This document shows, in pieces, positions 8,156-18,200 of a stretch of DNA of 64,000 nt (position 1 is its first letter; each line of letters starts with the position of its first letter). The DNA lies in the NCBI GenBank assembly GCA_003168375.1, contig PMSI01000001.1, positions 1,302,001 to 1,366,000 on the forward strand, read 5' to 3'. The position numbers were made by a program, and so were the translations under genes. The notes under the pieces are model-generated. The model was not told where the DNA came from and did not search any database. It worked only from the letters and a program-made list of their open reading frames with translations. This DNA comes from Vulcanimicrobiota bacterium. GTDB lineage: Bacteria; Vulcanimicrobiota; Vulcanimicrobiia; Vulcanimicrobiales; Vulcanimicrobiaceae.

Positions 8156-10849
8156 TCAGCTCTTCGGACCGGTGCGGACCTCGACGAGGTTGTCGGGGTG
8201 GAAGTAGGTCTTCGCAGCGCGCTGCACGTCGGCCGGCGTGATCTTCGCGTAGCGCTGCGCGAGCATCGCGTAGTATGACGGCGTCAGGTCGTCAAGCCCG
8301 ATCAGCATCAGATCGCCGGCGATCGCGCTCGTCGCCTGCTCGGCGTCGATCGCCGCCGCCACGACGCGCGTCTTCGCCTTCGCCAGCTCGTCGGCGGTGA
8401 CCGGCTCGGTCTGCATGCGCTTGAGCTCGGCGCGCACGACGGCGTCGGCCGCATCGACCTTCGAGGGCACCGCGCGGAACGAGATGCGGACGGTGCCGCG
8501 GTCGCGTCCGGCCTGCAGCGCGCTGAACGCGAAGTAGACCAGGCCGCGCTTCTCGCGCACCTCGTGCAAGAGGCGCGCGTCGAACGAGCCGCCGCCGTAG
8601 ATCGCGTTCGCGAGCACCAGCGCGTCGTAGTCCGGCGAGCTGCGCGCCAGCGCCGGCGCGCCGAGCTCGACCGAGATATCCTGCGCGGCCGTCTCGACGT
8701 TCTGGCGCTTCGGTTCCGGCAGCGGGATCGCGGGCAGGTGGGGATCGGGTTTCGGCCCGGTCCCCGTCCAGTCGCCAAAGCGCGCCGTGACCTCGCGCGC
8801 GACGGCGGCCGGGTCGACGTCACCGACGACGACGAGCGTCGTCATGTCCGGGCGGACGTACTGCGCGTGATACGACTTCACGTCGTCGAGCGTGATCGCG
8901 GCGAGCGACGCCGGCGAGTCCTCGCGCAGCTCCGGATCGCCGGCGGGGAAGAGCGCCTCGCGGAACGCGCGCTGCGCGCGGTAGTCGGGCTGCAGCGAGC
9001 GCCGCGAGGCGACCGCGGTCTGCTGCTGCTTCACGAGCGTGAACTTGTCGGCCGGGAAGAGCGGGTGGCGCACGTCGTCGGCGAGCGCGTCGAGCAGCGT
9101 CGGGAAGTCCTCGGCGCGGCCGTGCGCGGAGAACGACGTCCCGAACGAGAGCGACGCCGCGCGGTCGTCGGCGAGCTTGCGCTGCGCCGCGTAGTCGTAC
9201 TTCGCGCTGCCCCAGCCCATCAGCGCCGCCGTTGCCGCGCCCAAGCCTTCTTTGCCGGTGGGATCGTATATCGGTGACGTGCGCACGACGCCGCGCACGA
9301 ACACCGTCGGGTTCGAGCTGACGCGTTGAACGAGCAGCTTGAGCCCGTTGGGCAGCGTCGTCACGACGGGATCGACCGCGCTGTGCAGCGCGAGCGGCTT
9401 GGCGAGCTGCGCCTTGAGCCACGCCGGCTGCACGATCGGGCCGTTCGGCACGCGCGAGCCGAAGCTGTCGGTGACCGACGACGCGAGGTTCGAGGGCGGT
9501 TTGAACTTCGTCGGATCGGTCGTCGTCGGCTCGAGCACGCCGACGATGCTGGGCTTGGCGTAGATCGAGCGCGCGACGGCGTTGACTTCATCGGGCGTGA
9601 TCGCGGCGATCATCGCCGGGTAGCGCGTCGGATCGGTGTCGCCCGGGAACACGTACGCGGCGCCGATGCCGTCACCGAGCCCGACGATCGAGTCACGCGC
9701 GTAGGTGAGCCTCGAGATCGAAGAGCGCTTCGCCGCGTCGATGAACTCCGGGTTGATCCCCTTGGCGAGAATGTCGGCGGTCGTCTTGTCGTACACGGCG
9801 CGCACTTCGTCGGCGGTGTGGCCGGGTGCGACGATGAGCAGCACGTGGACGACCGATGCCCGCCGGTCTTCGAGCGGGAGCGGAACCAGCCCGAGCGTGA
9901 GCCCGCTCTCGACCAGCGCCGCGCGGTACGGACCGCGTGGATTCGACATCGCCGCGACGGCGATGTCGTTGCGGATCTGGTCGTGCTCGGTCGCCGGCGC
10001 GTCACCGGGCGCGGCGTACGCCTCGTCGACGAGGGTGAACGGGAACTCCGCCTTCTGCGAGACGGTCGCGCCGGTCGCCGCTACGGCGGTATACTGCTTG
10101 CGCGCGGGGAGCGCGTGCGCGGGGATCGGACCGAACCACTTCTGCGCGGACGCGAACACGTCGGCCGCCTTGACGTCGCCGGTCACGACGAGCGTGGCGT
10201 TGTTGGGCCGGTACCAGGCGTCGTAGTAGCGCTTCAGATCGGCGACCGTCGCCTTCTCGATGTCGGCTTTCGCGCCGAGCGCGGTCTCGCCGAGCCGCGA
10301 TCCGGGATAGACCTTCTCGGCGACCGAGCCGAAGATGAACGAGAAGATCGGGTTGCTGTGATCCTGCGCCCACTCTTGCAGGACTGCGCCCCTCTCGAGC
10401 GTCCAGTCCTTCGGGTCGAGCTTGAGGTTGCGCATGCGGTCCGCTTCGACGTGCAGGAGCGTGTCGACGCGGTCGGCGGGCACGACGAAGTAGTAGTGCG
10501 TCACTTCGTTCTGCGTTTGCGCGTTCAAATCGGCGCCGAGGCGCGAGTTCATGTCGTCGAGGCCCGCGCTGGAGATCGCGTGCGTTCCGCGGAACATCAT
10601 GTGCTCGAGCGCGTGCGCCAGCCCCGTCTTCCCCGGCGTCTCGTCGAGCGCTCCGAACCGGTACCAGGTGTGCACCTGGACGACCGGCGCGGCGTGATCC
10701 TCGAGGACGACGACGCGCATCCCGTTGGCAAGCGTGCGAAGCTGCGCACTCGGCGGCGCGCTCTGCGCGTCTGCGGGAAGCAGGCGAGCCGACGCAAGCA
10801 ACAACGCCGCGGCACCAAGGGCGGCAGCGATTCGGCGGATCAGCATCAT
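8156..10849 (-). CDS. Secreted M16-family zinc peptidase
   Basis: An 897-residue protein with a signal peptide and two tandem M16 units. The first carries the inverted zinc motif H79-A-L-E-H83 in GLAHALEHMMF, and a downstream helix (ERGAVLQEW) supplies the distal Glu. The second unit lacks the motif but keeps the binding-type ending (EVREKRGLVYFAFSALQAG). This is the usual pitrilysin-like two-domain architecture of periplasmic zinc proteases. An AAGGA ribosome site precedes the first ATG. It degrades or processes peptides in the envelope; the substrate is unknown. It sits alone between convergent and unrelated genes. Confidence 0.92.
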   Translation of the reverse strand: MMLIRRIAAALGAAALLLASARLLPADAQSAPPSAQLRTLANGMRVVVLEDHAAPVVQVHTWYRFGALDETPGKTGLAHALEHMMFRGTHAISSAGLDDMNSRLGADLNAQTQNEVTHYYFVVPADRVDTLLHVEADRMRNLKLDPKDWTLERGAVLQEWAQDHSNPIFSFIFGSVAEKVYPGSRLGETALGAKADIEKATVADLKRYYDAWYRPNNATLVVTGDVKAADVFASAQKWFGPIPAHALPARKQYTAVAATGATVSQKAEFPFTLVDEAYAAPGDAPATEHDQIRNDIAVAAMSNPRGPYRAALVESGLTLGLVPLPLEDRRASVVHVLLIVAPGHTADEVRAVYDKTTADILAKGINPEFIDAAKRSSISRLTYARDSIVGLGDGIGAAYVFPGDTDPTRYPAMIAAITPDEVNAVARSIYAKPSIVGVLEPTTTDPTKFKPPSNLASSVTDSFGSRVPNGPIVQPAWLKAQLAKPLALHSAVDPVVTTLPNGLKLLVQRVSSNPTVFVRGVVRTSPIYDPTGKEGLGAATAALMGWGSAKYDYAAQRKLADDRAASLSFGTSFSAHGRAEDFPTLLDALADDVRHPLFPADKFTLVKQQQTAVASRRSLQPDYRAQRAFREALFPAGDPELREDSPASLAAITLDDVKSYHAQYVRPDMTTLVVVGDVDPAAVAREVTARFGDWTGTGPKPDPHLPAIPLPEPKRQNVETAAQDISVELGAPALARSSPDYDALVLANAIYGGGSFDARLLHEVREKRGLVYFAFSALQAGRDRGTVRISFRAVPSKVDAADAVVRAELKRMQTEPVTADELAKAKTRVVAAAIDAEQATSAIAGDLMLIGLDDLTPSYYAMLAQRYAKITPADVQRAAKTYFHPDNLVEVRTGPKS

Positions 10850-10883
10850 TGGGCGTCCTTCAATCCGCGGTCGCCGGTTTCAG

Positions 10884-11459
10884 CTATGGCGTCGGGATTG
10901 GCGGGATTGCCTCTGACTCCAGCCACACGACCGTCGCCGCGTACGATAGCGAGAGCACGTACGGTACCTGATAGATCTCCGACCACAACCGGACGAGCTG
11001 TTCCTGGTCGAGCGTGAGCGGAGCGAGACGGATCGGCTCCGGCGCGCGGTCGAGATCGGAGCCGTCGAGCGCCGGCGCTTTGCTCCCGATCGTCGCGCGG
11101 ATGCGTTCCACGGTGAGAACCGGCTCGCTGATGAGCGCGGTGATGACGCGGCCCATCAGGAGCTGCGCTTCGTACCCGGTATCCGCCCCGCCGAAGAAGC
11201 TCAGCAAATATTCCAGGTCGGCGGGATAGCGCGCGCGTTGTATGAGGCGTCCGCCCGGATCGCGCGTCGGGAGATTGTCATTGCGCACCGACCCGTTTGG
11301 CACGACGCGGTAGAGAAAAAGCCGCGCTCCGACGAAGGCTGGATCGACCTCCGTCCGCGTGCTCCTCACCTCCGCATTCGGCAGCACCGTCTGCATCGCT
11401 TCACGCACGACCGCCTCGAACGTCGCGGTGACCGTCGCGATCGCAAGGTGGTTGCTCAC
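10884..11459 (-). CDS. DUF4255 protein (contractile injection system cap-type)
   Basis: A 191-residue protein. It begins MSNHLAIATVTATFEAVVRE, then has GARLFLYRVVPNGSVRNDNL, PADLEYLLSFFGG and YEAQLLMGRVITAL. These are the hallmarks of DUF4255 (Pvc16-type), which in phage-tail-like contractile injection systems and related particles caps or terminates the tail tube. It normally sits in clusters with sheath, tube and baseplate genes, none of which is present here. A collapsed second copy lies at 13225-13337 beyond the next gene. It is either an orphan or part of a dispersed system. Family assignment is firm; the role is inferred. Confidence 0.8.
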   Translation of the reverse strand: MSNHLAIATVTATFEAVVREAMQTVLPNAEVRSTRTEVDPAFVGARLFLYRVVPNGSVRNDNLPTRDPGGRLIQRARYPADLEYLLSFFGGADTGYEAQLLMGRVITALISEPVLTVERIRATIGSKAPALDGSDLDRAPEPIRLAPLTLDQEQLVRLWSEIYQVPYVLSLSYAATVVWLESEAIPPIPTP

Positions 11460-11536
11460 AGGTCCCCACGAGATGCCATCGGCCGCTCATTTGTCGTCAG
11501 GCGCGGATCATCCCGCGTCGAGCGAGTCCCGCTGTT

Positions 11537-13132
11537 TTACGGAGACGGCACGACCACGGTATTGCTGTCCAGCGTCACGGCACCCGTTTGGGTCAGCGCT
11601 CTGCCGTTGAGCGTGGCGCCGGTTGCCAGGGTGATCGATTGGGACACGAGCAGATTACCGTAAAAGACGGAGTTCGTTCCCAACGTTGCCGAGCTGCCGA
11701 CGGACCAATAGATGTTGTTCGCTTTCGCGCCGCCGCTCAAGATCACCGCGCGACCCGTTGTCACGGTGAGCGTGGACGCCATCTGGAAGACGAAAACGCC
11801 GTTTGGGTTCCCGCGCGCGTCGAGCGTCAGATCCCCCGACGATATGGCGAGCGAAGAATTCGAGTTGTAGAGTCCCGGCACGAGCGTTTGGCCGCCGATA
11901 TTTCCGGCCACCGAAATAGGAGCACCGGCGAACACCATGGCGTCGTTGAATCCCTGGGTCAAATCCAGCTCCGCTTGGTGCGCGACCGGATCCGCGACGT
12001 GCAAGTTTCCGTTCAGATTTCCGGGCGGAAAACCGGTTATTGCGCTGCCGGGGGAGATTCCTATATCACCGGTGATGTTGGTGGGTCCGGTGCTCGTCAC
12101 GGTTGAGCCGGCGAGAATTGCGAAGTTCGCAGCACAGCCGAGGTTGACGCCCAGCACCGTCACGGGCGCCTGATAGATTCCGCCCGCGGCCCCGATGACG
12201 TAGAGGTTCGAGCTGTTCGTCGCGATGCTGATGCCCGCACCCGCTTGCTGCGTCCACGTACCGGAGACGAGGTCGTCGTAGTAGATCGGATTGCCGAGCG
12301 AACCGGCCGGCACGCCGAGCACGAAGAGCCCGCCGTTGGCCGTCGGCGCGACTTGGATGCCCGCGCCGGGTACTTGCGTGAACCCGAGCTGCGGGTTGAA
12401 CGCGAAGAGCGAGAGTTGCGCGTTGACGATGTAGAAGCTGCCAGGCGCGACGTTGTATTTATTGCAGCTCGCGGTGTCCCAGGACGCGGCGATCCGCGTG
12501 CCGGCTCCCGGCAGCTGCGTCCACACGCCGTTGACGTAGTGCCAGATCCCGTTACCGTACTGACCGCCGGAAATGCTCGAGATCACGTAGACCGAGCCGT
12601 CCGACCCGACGGTGATATCGCTCGCGCCGCCCGCGATCGTGCTCCATGCGCCGTTCTTGTAGTTGTAGATACCGCCCGACGAATTCACCGCCCACAGGGT
12701 GTTGTCGGGCCCGACTGCGAGGCGCATCGCGGCGCCGGGAATGTTCGTCCACGTTCCGTTCGCGTAATGATAGATGTCTTTGTCGACCGGGCCGCCTTGC
12801 GTCGAGAGAACCCAAATCGAGCCATCCGGACTGGCCGCCACGAACACGCCGGCCCCGGGGAGCTGCATGAAGCCCACCGGAGTGATAATGCTCGCCGGAC
12901 GGCGCAGCGACGTCATCGCCGACGCCGGCCGAGGTGCTGTCTGCGCCATCGGCGGCGCTGCGACGAGCGCGGGCGAGATCGACTTCGGCATCGTCGTCAT
13001 CGCGGACGAGACCGTGTTCCCAGCGCTTGACGGAACCGCAGACGCGCCCATCGTTCGCCCGCCGCACGATTCGAGCAGCAACATCGCCATCAGCAGCGAG
13101 AGGGAACCGAACCGAGCCGTTATCTTTTGCAC
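11537..13132 (-). CDS. Lipoprotein: beta-propeller fused to a DUF3494 (ice-binding-like) domain
   Basis: A 531-residue exported lipoprotein (lipobox ending LLLESC). After a Ser/Thr/Ala/Pro-rich linker, residues about 88-330 form repeated units of 40-45 residues with W-x-x-I/L-P-G-A (FMQLPGAGVFVAASPDGSIW, then WTNIPGAAMRLAVGPDNTLW), typical of a tectonin-like beta-propeller. From about residue 333 the sequence ANFAILAGSTVTSTGPTNIT, then GDIGISPG, and later VFVFQMAS and AVILSGGAKANNIYW, match the DUF3494/ice-binding beta-solenoid. Such domains act in surface adhesion, ice binding or cell-envelope interaction. It lies between an intact and a broken DUF4255 gene. Confidence 0.8.
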   Translation of the reverse strand: MQKITARFGSLSLLMAMLLLESCGGRTMGASAVPSSAGNTVSSAMTTMPKSISPALVAAPPMAQTAPRPASAMTSLRRPASIITPVGFMQLPGAGVFVAASPDGSIWVLSTQGGPVDKDIYHYANGTWTNIPGAAMRLAVGPDNTLWAVNSSGGIYNYKNGAWSTIAGGASDITVGSDGSVYVISSISGGQYGNGIWHYVNGVWTQLPGAGTRIAASWDTASCNKYNVAPGSFYIVNAQLSLFAFNPQLGFTQVPGAGIQVAPTANGGLFVLGVPAGSLGNPIYYDDLVSGTWTQQAGAGISIATNSSNLYVIGAAGGIYQAPVTVLGVNLGCAANFAILAGSTVTSTGPTNITGDIGISPGSAITGFPPGNLNGNLHVADPVAHQAELDLTQGFNDAMVFAGAPISVAGNIGGQTLVPGLYNSNSSLAISSGDLTLDARGNPNGVFVFQMASTLTVTTGRAVILSGGAKANNIYWSVGSSATLGTNSVFYGNLLVSQSITLATGATLNGRALTQTGAVTLDSNTVVVPSP

Positions 13133-13496
13133 GCAAAACTCTCCGCAAACCCGAAGCGGAACATCCCGCAGATGGCGTGGAGCCTTTCACTAATCTTGCC
13201 CAAATGGCGAAACCTTGAATCCGCTAGCGTCGCCGCGTACGGTAGCGAGAGCACGTACGGCACTTGATACATCGCGGCGAGAGACCGCGATTCAGGCGCG
13301 TCGCGGCTACCGTCGCGATCGCTAGGGCGTTGCTCATATTGAGAGTTAGATCAAGCAAGCTGAAGTTCGCAAGTAGGCGAGCCATAATAGGGCTAGTTCC
13401 GAGACGCGTCTGCCGGGAGCGTCCCGAACGATTCTCAGGGAACCGCCGGATACTGAGCAGACTTTTCCCGCCCGATGTTTTTTGACGGAGTCGTCC
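13133..13496. other. Intergenic region with a DUF4255 remnant
   Basis: This 364-bp gap lies upstream of both the propeller lipoprotein (leftward) and the Spy-like gene (rightward), so it should hold promoters for both. The only recognisable content is the collapsed DUF4255 copy, listed separately. The last 10 bases contain GGAG, the ribosome site of the Spy-like gene. Confidence 0.5.
13225..13337 (-). pseudogene. Collapsed second copy of the DUF4255 gene
   Basis: On the minus strand an ATG at 13337 opens MSNALAIATVAAT, almost identical to the start of the intact DUF4255 protein (MSNHLAIATVTAT). About 30 bp later, in a different frame, comes YQVPYVLSLPYAAT, matching its C-terminus (YQVPYVLSLSYAAT). 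At DNA level the block around 13227-13260 is nearly identical to 10936-10970. The roughly 150-codon middle has been deleted, so this is a dead paralogue. Confidence 0.75.
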
Positions 13497-13904
13497 ATGA
13501 AATCGCTCCTTCGCCTCGCCATCGTCTCGCTCTCCGCCCTCGCCGCCGCGTCACTGCTGTGGAGCGGCGTCGCGGTCACCAACGCCGCCCTCGGGCTGGT
13601 ACCGTCCGCATCCGCCCAAGCAACGGGCGGCAGTACCGACCGATCGGGCGGACGTCAGCGCTTCGCGAAGATGCTGATGAGCATCCGGCCGCCGCTGAGC
13701 GACGGGCAGAAGGCGCAGATCCGCAAACTGCGCGAGCAGATGCGCGCCCAGTACAAGAATCAGCCGGCCCCGCAGGATCCCGAGCAGCGCCGCGCGCGTT
13801 TCAACGGGTTCATGGACAAGATTCGCGGCGTCCTGACGCCTGCGCAGCGCACCGACTTCGACGCCAAGCGGGCGGCGATGCGCAACCGCACCGGCCAGCG
13901 CTGA
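13497..13904 (+). CDS. Spy/CpxP-like periplasmic LTxxQ protein
   Basis: A 135-residue protein with an N-terminal signal peptide cleaved after ASAQA. The mature part is helical and Arg/Gln-rich with two LTxxQ-type motifs (LSDGQKAQIRKLREQ and LTPAQRTDFDAKR), the signature of the Spy/CpxP family of periplasmic chaperones and stress sensors. The ATG was chosen because GGAG lies 6 nt upstream. It ends 4 bp before the RND adaptor gene, so it is probably the first gene of that efflux operon. In E. coli, spy and mdtABC are both in the BaeR regulon, so this linkage makes sense. Confidence 0.75.
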   Translation: MKSLLRLAIVSLSALAAASLLWSGVAVTNAALGLVPSASAQATGGSTDRSGGRQRFAKMLMSIRPPLSDGQKAQIRKLREQMRAQYKNQPAPQDPEQRRARFNGFMDKIRGVLTPAQRTDFDAKRAAMRNRTGQR

Positions 13905-13908
13905 TCGC

Positions 13909-15231
13909 GTGAGCCGCACAGCGGCGACGCTCGCGCTCGTCGTCGTCGCCCTGTTCGTCGCCGGGTGCGGTCCCCGCGGGGGCGGCGGCCGCGCGCGCTC
14001 GGCCTCCTCGCCGAACCCGGTCCCGACCGCGGCGGCGCGGGCGACGACCGTGCACGCGACGTCGTCGATCTCGGGCGTCATCGCGCCGCTGCAGAACGTC
14101 GCGATCACCAGCCAGCTCGCCGAGCCGGCCGACGACGTGCGGGTGAACGAAGGCGATCGCGTCCGCGCGGGCGAGGTGATCGCCGTGCTCGACACCGAGG
14201 ATCTGCGCGCGCAGCTCGCCCAGGCCCAGGCGACCGTCGAGACCGACATTCGTACCGCCGCTGCGGCGGACGCCAAGGTCACCCAGTCGCGCTACACGCA
14301 GCGGCTCAACATCGGCCAGAGCAGCGATCAGGTGCGGGCGGCGAGCGCGGCGCTCGCGCAGGCGCAGCAAACGCTGGCGAACGACGGTACGAACCTGACC
14401 CGCGATCGTCAATTGCTCGCCGACGGCTACATCGCGCAGAGTCAGTACGACCAGCAGGCGACCCAGGTCGCCAACGACCGGTCCGCGGTCCGCACCGCGC
14501 AGGCGAACCTGCAGTCGGCGCGCACGAACGAGCAGGTCAACGGAACGCAGACCGTCGGCCTCCAGGCCGCGAACGTACAGTCGACGTTGGCCGAAGCGAA
14601 CGCGGCGCACGCGACGATCGGTCAAGCCCGGGCGCAGGTCCGCCAATTGCAGGCGCAGATCGCGAAAGCGACGATCCACTCCCCGGTCGCCGGCGTCGTG
14701 GTCAACCGCAACTTGAACCCCGGCGAGTATCCGGGCGGACGGACGATCTTCACGGTCCAGCAGCTCGACCACGTCTACGCCGCGCTCAACGCGTCGAGCA
14801 CGGATACGTTCGCGATCCCGGTCGGCGCGCCGGTCACGCTCAGCGTCGCGGGGAGCGGTACGCGCACGTACTACGGTGCGGTCGTCGCCGTGCTCGGGCA
14901 GGTCACGCCCGGTTCGACGAACTTCACCGTGAAGGTGCTGGTCGCCAACGCGGACGGGAAGCTGCAGTCCGGGCTGCCGGTCACGGCGATCTTGTCGCTC
15001 CCGCCGGTGAGCGGCGTCGGCATTCCGACCACTTCCTTTCTCGACGAGACGCACACGACCGTGATGATCGCCGACGACCAGCTCGTCGACGTCGTCGCGA
15101 AGACCGTGCACGTGCACGAGCTCGCCTCCGACGGGACGACCTCGATCGTCAGCGGCCTCAAAGCCGGCCAGGTCGTCATCTCCAACGGCCAGCTCGGCAT
15201 CAGCGACGGACAATCGATCGCGCAGAACTGA
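13909..15231 (+). CDS. RND efflux periplasmic adaptor (HlyD/MFP family)
   Basis: A 440-residue membrane-fusion protein with a lipoprotein signal (ALFVAGC). The lipoyl half-motif ADDVRVNEGDRVRAGEVIAV is followed by a long alpha-hairpin rich in Ala/Gln (residues about 105-240), the second lipoyl half (KATIHSPVAGVVVNRNLNPG) and beta-barrel and membrane-proximal domains. It links an inner-membrane RND pump to an outer-membrane channel. It starts with GTG 4 bp after the Spy-like gene and overlaps the first pump gene by one base (TGATG). No outer-membrane factor is encoded in the window. Confidence 0.9.
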   Translation: MSRTAATLALVVVALFVAGCGPRGGGGRARSASSPNPVPTAAARATTVHATSSISGVIAPLQNVAITSQLAEPADDVRVNEGDRVRAGEVIAVLDTEDLRAQLAQAQATVETDIRTAAAADAKVTQSRYTQRLNIGQSSDQVRAASAALAQAQQTLANDGTNLTRDRQLLADGYIAQSQYDQQATQVANDRSAVRTAQANLQSARTNEQVNGTQTVGLQAANVQSTLAEANAAHATIGQARAQVRQLQAQIAKATIHSPVAGVVVNRNLNPGEYPGGRTIFTVQQLDHVYAALNASSTDTFAIPVGAPVTLSVAGSGTRTYYGAVVAVLGQVTPGSTNFTVKVLVANADGKLQSGLPVTAILSLPPVSGVGIPTTSFLDETHTTVMIADDQLVDVVAKTVHVHELASDGTTSIVSGLKAGQVVISNGQLGISDGQSIAQN

Positions 15232-18200
15232 TGCGCCTGACGCAGCTTTTCGTCAACCGGCCGCCGCTGGTCTTCGTGGCGATCGCGCTGGTGACGCTGA
15301 TCGGAATATTCTCGCTGTCGACGCTCGTCCAGCAGAACTTCCCCAACATCGACTTCCCGACGATCAACGTCAGCGTCGGCTATCCCGGCGCGCCGCCGTC
15401 GGAGCTGCGCGACGCCGTCGTGCGCCCGATCGAAGACGCGATCGCGGGCGCGCCGAACCTCGACCACATCAACACCTCGATCCAGCAGAACCAAGCCTCG
15501 ATCTCCGCGACGTTCACCCTCGACTCCGATCAGACCACCGATCTCGTGCAGGTGCAGAACCGCGTGCAGACGGCGCGCGCGGCACTGCCCGCCGACCTGC
15601 CGGCGCCGTCGATCCGCACCTTCGATCCTGCGCAGGCGACGGTCGTGACGCTCGCGCTCACCTCGAATACGCTGAGCAGCGCCGGGCTCTCCGCGATCGT
15701 CACCGACAAGATCATCCCGGCGCTCGAACAGGTCGGCGGCATCTCGAACGTCGGTGCGAGCGGGACGGTCACGCCGGCACTGGAGGTGACGGTCGATCCG
15801 AACGCGCTGGCCGCGTTCGGCTTCACCGCGAACGATGTCGTCAGCGCGATCCAGTCGAACAACGTGCGCGCGCCGGGCGGCATCGCGTACCTCGGCAACC
15901 GCGAGACGTCGATCGACGTGCGCGGCGACGTGCAGACGCCGCAGTCGGTCGCGAGCCTGCTGATCTCCGGTTCGACGTCGGTGCTGCGCGGCGTGACCTC
16001 TCCCTCGGGGACGGTCACCCAGAAGTACACCGGAACGAACGGAACCACGAACCAGGCGCTCGCGTTATCGGCGGGCGCGACGTCGGGCGCCGGCGGCACG
16101 GCGACGAACCCGTTCTCGACCGCGCCGCGTTTGCCGCGCGTCGGCGACGTCGCGGCGGTGACCGATTGGTACCAGCCCAAGCGCACCGCCTCGTACGTCG
16201 ACGCGCGCCCGGCGATCACGCTCAACGTGCAGAAGGCGACCGGCGCGAGCGAAGTGACCGCCTCGCGGGCCGTGCTGGCCGCGCTCCCGGCGATCGAAGC
16301 GCAATTCCCCGACATCGCGTTCCGGGTGCTCAACGTGCAGGCGGACTTCACCGAGCAGCAGCTCTGGGGCGTCCTGCAGACGCTGATCGAGGGGATCGTC
16401 TTCACCGGTGTCGCGATGCTGTTCTTCTTGCGGTCGTGGCGCAACGCGCTGGTGGTGATGATCGCGATCCCCACCTCGCTGTTCGTGACGTTCTTCGTCA
16501 TGAAGCTGTTCAACTACACGATCGACACCGTCTCGCTGCTCGCGATGACGCTGATCATCGGGATCCTGGTCGACGACTCGATCGTCGTGCTGGAGAACAT
16601 CGGGCGGCACTTCGAGGACGGTGAGGCGCCGCGCACCGCGGCGATCCTGGGGCGCAGCGAGATCGGGGCCGCGGCGATCGTCATCACGCTGGTCGACGTC
16701 GTGGTGTTCTTGCCGATCGCGTTCCTGCCCGGGCAGACCGGCCGGTTCCTCAGCGAGTTCGGCGTGGTCGTCGTGATCGCGACGCTGACCTCGCTGGCGG
16801 TTTCGTTCACGATCACTCCGGCGCTCACCGGCAACTGGTCGCTGCTCTCACGCTGGCGTCCGCCGCGCTTCATCGACGCGTTCAGCCGCGGCTTCGCGCG
16901 GCTCCGCTCGTTTTACGCCGAGCGCGTCCTGGCCGCGGCGCTGCGTCATCGCGTGCTCGTGCTCGCGTTCGCAGCCGTGCTGACCGCCGGCGCGATCGCG
17001 CTGATCCCGCTGGGCTTCATCGGCTTCGAGTTCATCCCGGCCGTCGACCGCGGCGAACTCTTCGTGACGGTGCAGTTCCCGACCGGGACGCCGCTCACCA
17101 CCACCGACGCGGCGATCCGCACCGTCTCGAGCCGGTTCCTCGAGTTGCCCGACGTCCAGCGCATCACCTCGACCTCGGGGACGAGCCAGGCGGGCTTCGG
17201 CGGCGGCGTCGCGCTCGGCTCGACCGGCCAATTGCGCGTCTTCCTCGATCAGAACCGCAAGCACTCGACCGTCGAGATCGCGCGGATGATGACGGGCCTG
17301 GGGCACAAACTCGTCCCCGACGCCCGGGTCATCGCCGTCCCCGCTACCGGCACGCGCGGCGGCAATGCGCAGCCGATCGACGTGACGGTGACCTCGACCC
17401 GCGGTGAGCCGGATGCCTACGCCGGCGCGGTGCTGGGGGCGCTCGAGGATACGCCGGGTACCGCGAACGTCAACAGCTCGGCGCTGCAGTACTCGCCGCA
17501 GATCGACATTCAATTCGATCGCGATCGCGCGCGCGCGCTGAACGTCGACATCGGTTCGGCGTCACAAGCCGTTCGGGCGGCGTTCGGCGGGACGCTGGCG
17601 ACCCAGTTCGACACCAACAACGGCGCGAAGTACGTGCAAGTTCTCTATCCGCGCGCGGACCAGACCAGCCTGCGAACGCTGCGCGCGATCGCGCTGCGCT
17701 CGCGCAGGGGGACGATCGTCCACCTCGGCGACATCGCGGTGCTGCAGAACGCGCCCGCCCAAGCGCTGATCACGCGGGTCAACCGCCAGACGGTGATCCA
17801 CATCGGCGCGAACGTGCAGCCCGGCGTCGCGCAGACGAACGTGCAGCGCGCGTTCATGCAGCGCGTGAAAGCGCTCAACCTGCCGAACACGGTGGTCGTC
17901 GGCGCGGCGGCCGGCGGCAACCAGCAGAACATCGCGCAGACCGTCAACGGGCTGGGGACGGCCCTGATCCTCTCGTTCGCCCTGGTCTATCTGCTGATGG
18001 TGGCGCTCTATAACGCCTACCGCGCCCCGCTGGTGATCATGTTCTCGATCCCGGTCGCGGCGATCGGCGCGTTCGGCGCGCTGGCCCTCACCGGCCAGAC
18101 GCTCAACCTGTTCTCGCTCATCGGCGTCATCATGCTGGTCGGACTCGTCAGCAAGAACGGGATCCTGCTGGTCGACTTCGCGATCCTCAAAGTCGAGGCC

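Noticed and set aside
9326-11017. A 563-residue open frame antisense to the M16 peptidase
   Set aside because: Shadow frame with low-complexity Arg/Asp/Val composition; the peptidase on the other strand has all its motifs.
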